Below, piece after piece: positions 60,423-64,000 of a stretch of 64,000 nucleotides of DNA; within the stretch, counting starts at the first letter, position 1, and each line of letters opens with the position of its first letter. Under the pieces are notes generated by a model that saw only the letters and a list, made by a program, of their open reading frames with translations, ran no database searches and was not told the DNA's origin. This stretch comes from Lactiplantibacillus modestisalitolerans (GTDB lineage: Bacteria; Bacillota; Bacilli; Lactobacillales; Lactobacillaceae). The translations under genes were made by a program, and so were the position numbers. The DNA is taken from the NCBI RefSeq assembly GCF_005405425.1, contig NZ_BJEA01000009.1:62001-126000 (forward strand), in the 5' to 3' direction.

Positions 60423-61727
60423 CTATTTAACCGAGCGAATGGCAGAAATGAGTAGCCCACCAATCACTTCCATGACAACTGAGAAGATGAAGATGGCTTC
60501 ATAACCTAGCTCCGTTACAATCACTGAGGCCACTAACGCGCCCAGCATTTGGGCACCAGTTACCCCTAAATTGATTAGCCCTAAATCCTTACCAGCCGTT
60601 TCAGCGGATGGCAATACATCTAAGTTTAAGGCTCCGTCAACCGAATTATAAATCCCCGTCCCCATCGCGGCTAACACACCATATACGTACATCGTCCACG
60701 GATGAGCATCAAAAAGTGGGAATAATGCGGCTAATCCCAGTAAATAAGTGGCAATTGAAACGGGCAGCTTAACGCGTCGTAATTTATCTGCTAAAATCCC
60801 TGAAACCAGTGCGAAAGTTAGGCCGATAAAAAGCATAATCGATGAGAAAATTGAAATTGCTGCACCGGCCGATTTATCACTCATCATCATGTAATCAGTG
60901 AAAATATACAACAGATACGTCGTAATAATCGTATGTCCAAGCACCATGAAGAACTTCCCAAACAAGGCTAAGTAATAATCACGAGCCCCCTTTGTTGGTA
61001 ACGAGAAATGGTGAACCATACTTTCCTTATCCAATTCCACTTTAGGTTCATCCATATTAGATTTTTCACCTGCTAGTAGAATGTGAACAATCATCAGTAC
61101 CACGGCAATCGCGGCCATAACGTACAGTCCGACGCGAACATCACCTAAGAACTGGGCAGCTAAAATGGCAAACAATTGCGGAACAATTGTCCCCCCGACC
61201 CCGTAGAAGGTCGAAATCGTTCCCCGCCACTTAGGGGCAATTCGATCTGAAATTTGAGCATAAATTGATGCGGCAACGGCATTTTCAGCAGCCGCCGTAA
61301 TGACCCAAATAACAATAATGGCGATAATTGATTGAATATTAGCAATCGCAATCAATGATAAAGCGGTTACAATCGTTCCTAAAACGATATAGGGCTTCCG
61401 CTTCCCCCAGCGCGTTCGCGTAACATCTGAAAACGCACCAAACATTAAATTTGCAATGGCAGCCGTTAGTGATGAAACCATACCTAAAATCCCAACGGCC
61501 CAGACCTTGTTTGCAGAATCAATTTGACTAAATAATTGCGGTAACAGCGTACTCCGCGTTGATGCCACGGGACCAATCCAAACGGCTGGCGACATAAACA
61601 TCGAAATTGCGAATGCAATTGGTAATTTAGGTTGCTCCTCGTCTTTAACTTTAGCATTAATTTCTGGTTTCTTCTTTACCGCCGCCTTAGCTGCGTTTGT
61701 GTGTTGCTTTGGCTGATTGCTCGCCAT
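60423..61727 (-). CDS. MFS sugar transporter (SLC45/GPH-like)
   Basis: 434 residues, 12 helices after a Lys-rich cytoplasmic N-terminus of about 35 residues. GAFSDVTRTRWGKRKPYIVLG is the loop 2-3 motif of GPH/SLC45-type porters. Different family branch from the two GPH symporters. Operon position suggests import of unsaturated uronyl oligomers. Confidence 0.8.
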   Translation of the reverse strand: MASNQPKQHTNAAKAAVKKKPEINAKVKDEEQPKLPIAFAISMFMSPAVWIGPVASTRSTLLPQLFSQIDSANKVWAVGILGMVSSLTAAIANLMFGAFSDVTRTRWGKRKPYIVLGTIVTALSLIAIANIQSIIAIIVIWVITAAAENAVAASIYAQISDRIAPKWRGTISTFYGVGGTIVPQLFAILAAQFLGDVRVGLYVMAAIAVVLMIVHILLAGEKSNMDEPKVELDKESMVHHFSLPTKGARDYYLALFGKFFMVLGHTIITTYLLYIFTDYMMMSDKSAGAAISIFSSIMLFIGLTFALVSGILADKLRRVKLPVSIATYLLGLAALFPLFDAHPWTMYVYGVLAAMGTGIYNSVDGALNLDVLPSAETAGKDLGLINLGVTGAQMLGALVASVIVTELGYEAIFIFSVVMEVIGGLLISAIRSVK

Positions 61728-61748
61728 GAAAATCCACTCCTTTCAAAA

Positions 61749-63614
61749 CTAACTTAATTTAACTGTGACAATGTCTGCGCCTAATTGGATTTGAGCGTGA
61801 TCAACGGTTAGCGTTACTTGGGGTTGTTCATCCCAACGCTCTTGCCCATAACTAGTTTCTTGGTGTGCGTAAACTCCCGTTACTAGCCAATGCTCCCCAG
61901 GTACCAACTTAGTTTGCCGGCCTGGTAACGCCACTACTTCTGGAGTCATTAAATTCGTGTTCGGAAAACCACCAATTGAACAATCCGCTTGCTGTGAATT
62001 TCCCAATAAGTCAACGATTCCAGAAAATCCACTTGGACCACTAAACGTACTTCCATGTGCACTCGTTTCAAACTTTCCAGGCTCATCCGGTGAGTTAGCA
62101 ACACCAAAACCAGTCTCATAGGCTAACGTTGGCTGTTTAACGGTTACCCGGTGTAATCGAATTTGCCATCCCGCTAGGCCTACTAACCAAGTTCGAACGT
62201 TCATATTGTCATTAATCCGCCAAGTCGATGCGACCCACTGCTTCGTTTGAACCACATCAGATACATTATTCCGACTGTAAAACATTCCCGGTTCAACAAC
62301 ATCATGACCACCCCGGTTAGCGACCATCGTTGTATCACAAGTTTGGAGCCCTAACATCGAATCCATCACGGCTTCTTCTTTTAATTGGTTTTCGCGTGGA
62401 ACTGAAAAGCCAAATTGACTAGAATACGCAAATTTAAAGTATTTTTCATTCGTTAGAGCGTGATAATTAGGGCCTGGCTGGCCCGCGTTGAGTAAGATGC
62501 TATGGCCCTTATCACTCATCGCTAACAGGTGCGGCGCTGCCAACAGTTTCGTTGGCTGACTGACTGACAACGGTGCTTCTAACGTTCGCCAATACGGGTC
62601 ATCTGCTGGTAATGCTAATAACAAGAAAATCTTATTTGACCAGTATGGTGACGTTGGGCTGTTATAAGGCTCAGTCATCAGCAACTGCGCGTAGCCATAA
62701 CCTAACGTTAGTAAGCCACTTTCATCAAAAATAGGGCGTTTGAACCACCACCGTAAGTTCCGGTTAATAATTCCTTTCATTTCAGCCGTTTTTTCCGGCC
62801 AAACATGGCCGTAAACCATCGCAACCCAAAATGCTACGGCCGCGTAGCGATACGTTAAGCTCCGACCAAATGGGACGTTAGCCCCATCCGCTGCAAAGAA
62901 CGTAATAAACTGGGTTGCAAATTCTCGCGCACGTTTTCTAAAAACGGCACTCTGCGGATCATCAGGCAATAACACACTGTACAAAATACCGTAATATTGA
63001 AACGCAAACGGCGTATAATAATCCATCCGTCCACGAGCGCTATCTTGATACCAGCCATCTTGGACGTAACAGCGTTCAATTTTAGCCATTGCCGCTTGAA
63101 CATCCGCTTGCTCTGCCGCAGTTAAACTAACTCCTAGTTGATCTAAAACATGATAAATCAAGATTTTAAAGAACTGCCAATTACCATCGGAACAACCATG
63201 GGCAAAAACCTGTCGTAACCAAGTCGCAATTTGATGTTGTTGCGCCGAATCGTAGGCCTTCCAGAGCGCATGCTGGTGGTGCCAAAGTGCAAACGCAATC
63301 GGCGGCATTTCAACCATTCGTTGATCGCGGTCATGTAAGTTGCCCCAGTAATCGGGACTTTCAGGATCCGTGCCTGCTAAGATACCGGCCTTAAGCTCCG
63401 CTTGCCAGCTAGCATCTAGGCGGTTAAACGCAGGACCTGCACCCCATAATAACCTTGCAAAACCTTCAACTCCCGCAATCCGGGTTCCATAACCAACTCC
63501 CGAAGAGCCAAACATGATGCGCGCCTTACCGTGATAGTGTTGCCGTAACGGCTGATTAATTTGCTCAAACAAATTCTGATAATCAATTGCCGTATTTAAT
63601 TGCATCTGTGTCAT
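61749..63614 (-). CDS. DUF2264 family protein
   Basis: 621 residues. GFARLLWGAGPAF, ILAGTDPESPDYWG, YGTRIAGVEG and DYYTPFAFQYYGILYSV parallel the protein at 56204-58042 along its whole length, so they are homologues of the same type. No signal peptide. 17 nt downstream of the GH88 gene at the right edge. Confidence 0.83.
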   Translation of the reverse strand: MTQMQLNTAIDYQNLFEQINQPLRQHYHGKARIMFGSSGVGYGTRIAGVEGFARLLWGAGPAFNRLDASWQAELKAGILAGTDPESPDYWGNLHDRDQRMVEMPPIAFALWHHQHALWKAYDSAQQHQIATWLRQVFAHGCSDGNWQFFKILIYHVLDQLGVSLTAAEQADVQAAMAKIERCYVQDGWYQDSARGRMDYYTPFAFQYYGILYSVLLPDDPQSAVFRKRAREFATQFITFFAADGANVPFGRSLTYRYAAVAFWVAMVYGHVWPEKTAEMKGIINRNLRWWFKRPIFDESGLLTLGYGYAQLLMTEPYNSPTSPYWSNKIFLLLALPADDPYWRTLEAPLSVSQPTKLLAAPHLLAMSDKGHSILLNAGQPGPNYHALTNEKYFKFAYSSQFGFSVPRENQLKEEAVMDSMLGLQTCDTTMVANRGGHDVVEPGMFYSRNNVSDVVQTKQWVASTWRINDNMNVRTWLVGLAGWQIRLHRVTVKQPTLAYETGFGVANSPDEPGKFETSAHGSTFSGPSGFSGIVDLLGNSQQADCSIGGFPNTNLMTPEVVALPGRQTKLVPGEHWLVTGVYAHQETSYGQERWDEQPQVTLTVDHAQIQLGADIVTVKLS

Positions 63615-63631
63615 CTAACGCCGTCCCCTTC

Positions 63632-64000
63632 CTAATAAATCGTTAAATCTAAGTTTAAGAAACGCAGAAGCGCCTCCACATAAAATGTATCGCCGTAGAT
63701 AATCGGTACTTCCCGGTCGCTCGCCCGATGATACTTTGCCGATCCCTTAGTGACTAGCTCATCATGAGCCGTATCAAAATCACAAAAACGTTCAGTTAAC
63801 GCGACTAGCATCCGATAAGCTGCTCCTTGGTACAATGGGCGTTCAGCCATTGGCAAATATTTCACCAATTCCAACAAACCACAAATTGCTATTGCCGTTG
63901 CCGTGGTATCATAATAAATTGGCGTTGCCGGGGCCCGAAAATCAATTAAAGATACGTTTCCAGTTGCAGCAACGTTAGCGATAAAGAATTGAGCGGCCGC
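63632..64000 (-). CDS. GH88 family hydrolase, C-terminal part (5' end outside window)
   Basis: The frame stays open to the window edge: 122 codons reading FFIANVAATGNVSLIDFRAP... YYDTTATAIAICGLLELVKY... ending VPIIYGDTFYVEALLRFLNL. This matches the GH88 C-terminus (compare DTSAGMIAACGLLELADW and VPLIYSDYFFTEALLRLEGQ at 59212-60321). The catalytic aspartates lie outside the window. Confidence 0.88.
   Translation of the reverse strand, partial: AAAQFFIANVAATGNVSLIDFRAPATPIYYDTTATAIAICGLLELVKYLPMAERPLYQGAAYRMLVALTERFCDFDTAHDELVTKGSAKYHRASDREVPIIYGDTFYVEALLRFLNLDLTIY

Overview
The window looks like the chromosome of a Lactobacillaceae species (Lactiplantibacillus/Levilactobacillus-like; the genus cannot be fixed from sequence alone). 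The grounds are AT-leaning low-GC codon use, AGGAGG-type ribosome binding sites, cre-type catabolite sites and lactobacillus-type plasmid and IS genes. Almost everything outside one mobile insertion is sugar-acid or polyol catabolism.

Layout. (1) 1-1071: the 3' end of a uronate isomerase gene (uxaC copy 1). (2) 1325-5266 and 20276-31574: an inositol-type island. It holds five Gfo/Idh/MocA dehydrogenases, IolE, two IolI/IolH-like TIM barrels, two IolT-like porters, an AraC regulator, a UPF0303 protein, an MDR oxidoreductase and a nucleoside hydrolase. The classical iolA/B/C/D/J genes are not in the window. (3) 5477-19976: a 14.5-kb IS256-family composite element in direct orientation, bounded by an 8-bp target duplication (AAAAAAAG). 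It splits a ydcZ/DUF606 transporter gene whose halves lie at 5325-5476 and 19977-20276 and rejoin in frame. Its interior is plasmid-derived: a DUF536 replication-associated gene, a putative origin, a candidate type I toxin/antisense RNA pair, a large structured-RNA candidate, a GC-rich P-type ATPase island, mobA/B/C with a candidate oriT, higBA and yefM/yafQ-type toxin-antitoxin pairs, a small tyrosine recombinase and an orphan membrane protein. (4) 31669-32415: terC. (5) 32603-50504: a galacturonate/pectin-oligomer locus with two cytoplasmic GH28 enzymes, uxuA, uxaC copy 2, tagaturonate epimerase uxaE, a LacI regulator, uxuB, a TIM-barrel isomerase, a GPH symporter, GH105 and kdgK. A few unrelated genes and a TnpB remnant lie among them. 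(6) 50578-64000: two mirror-image loci for unsaturated uronyl oligosaccharides, with heparinase II/III, GPH/MFS transporters, three GH88 genes, two DUF2264 proteins and a LacI regulator.

How it fits together. Symporters import oligogalacturonides and unsaturated uronyl oligomers. Cytoplasmic GH28, GH105, GH88 and heparinase-type enzymes cut them to monomers. Galacturonate then goes UxaC, UxaE, UxuB, UxuA, KdgK to KDPG, bypassing altronate. A cre-like site and LacI/AraC-type palindromes at the main promoters suggest catabolite repression plus local substrate sensing.

Most notable: a pair of about 120-nt elements directly downstream of uxaC and uxuB that keep the same fold by compensatory changes in three stems; the candidate type I toxin/antisense pair; the strongly promoted structured RNA in the plasmid-derived segment; and the clean molecular scar of the composite transposon.
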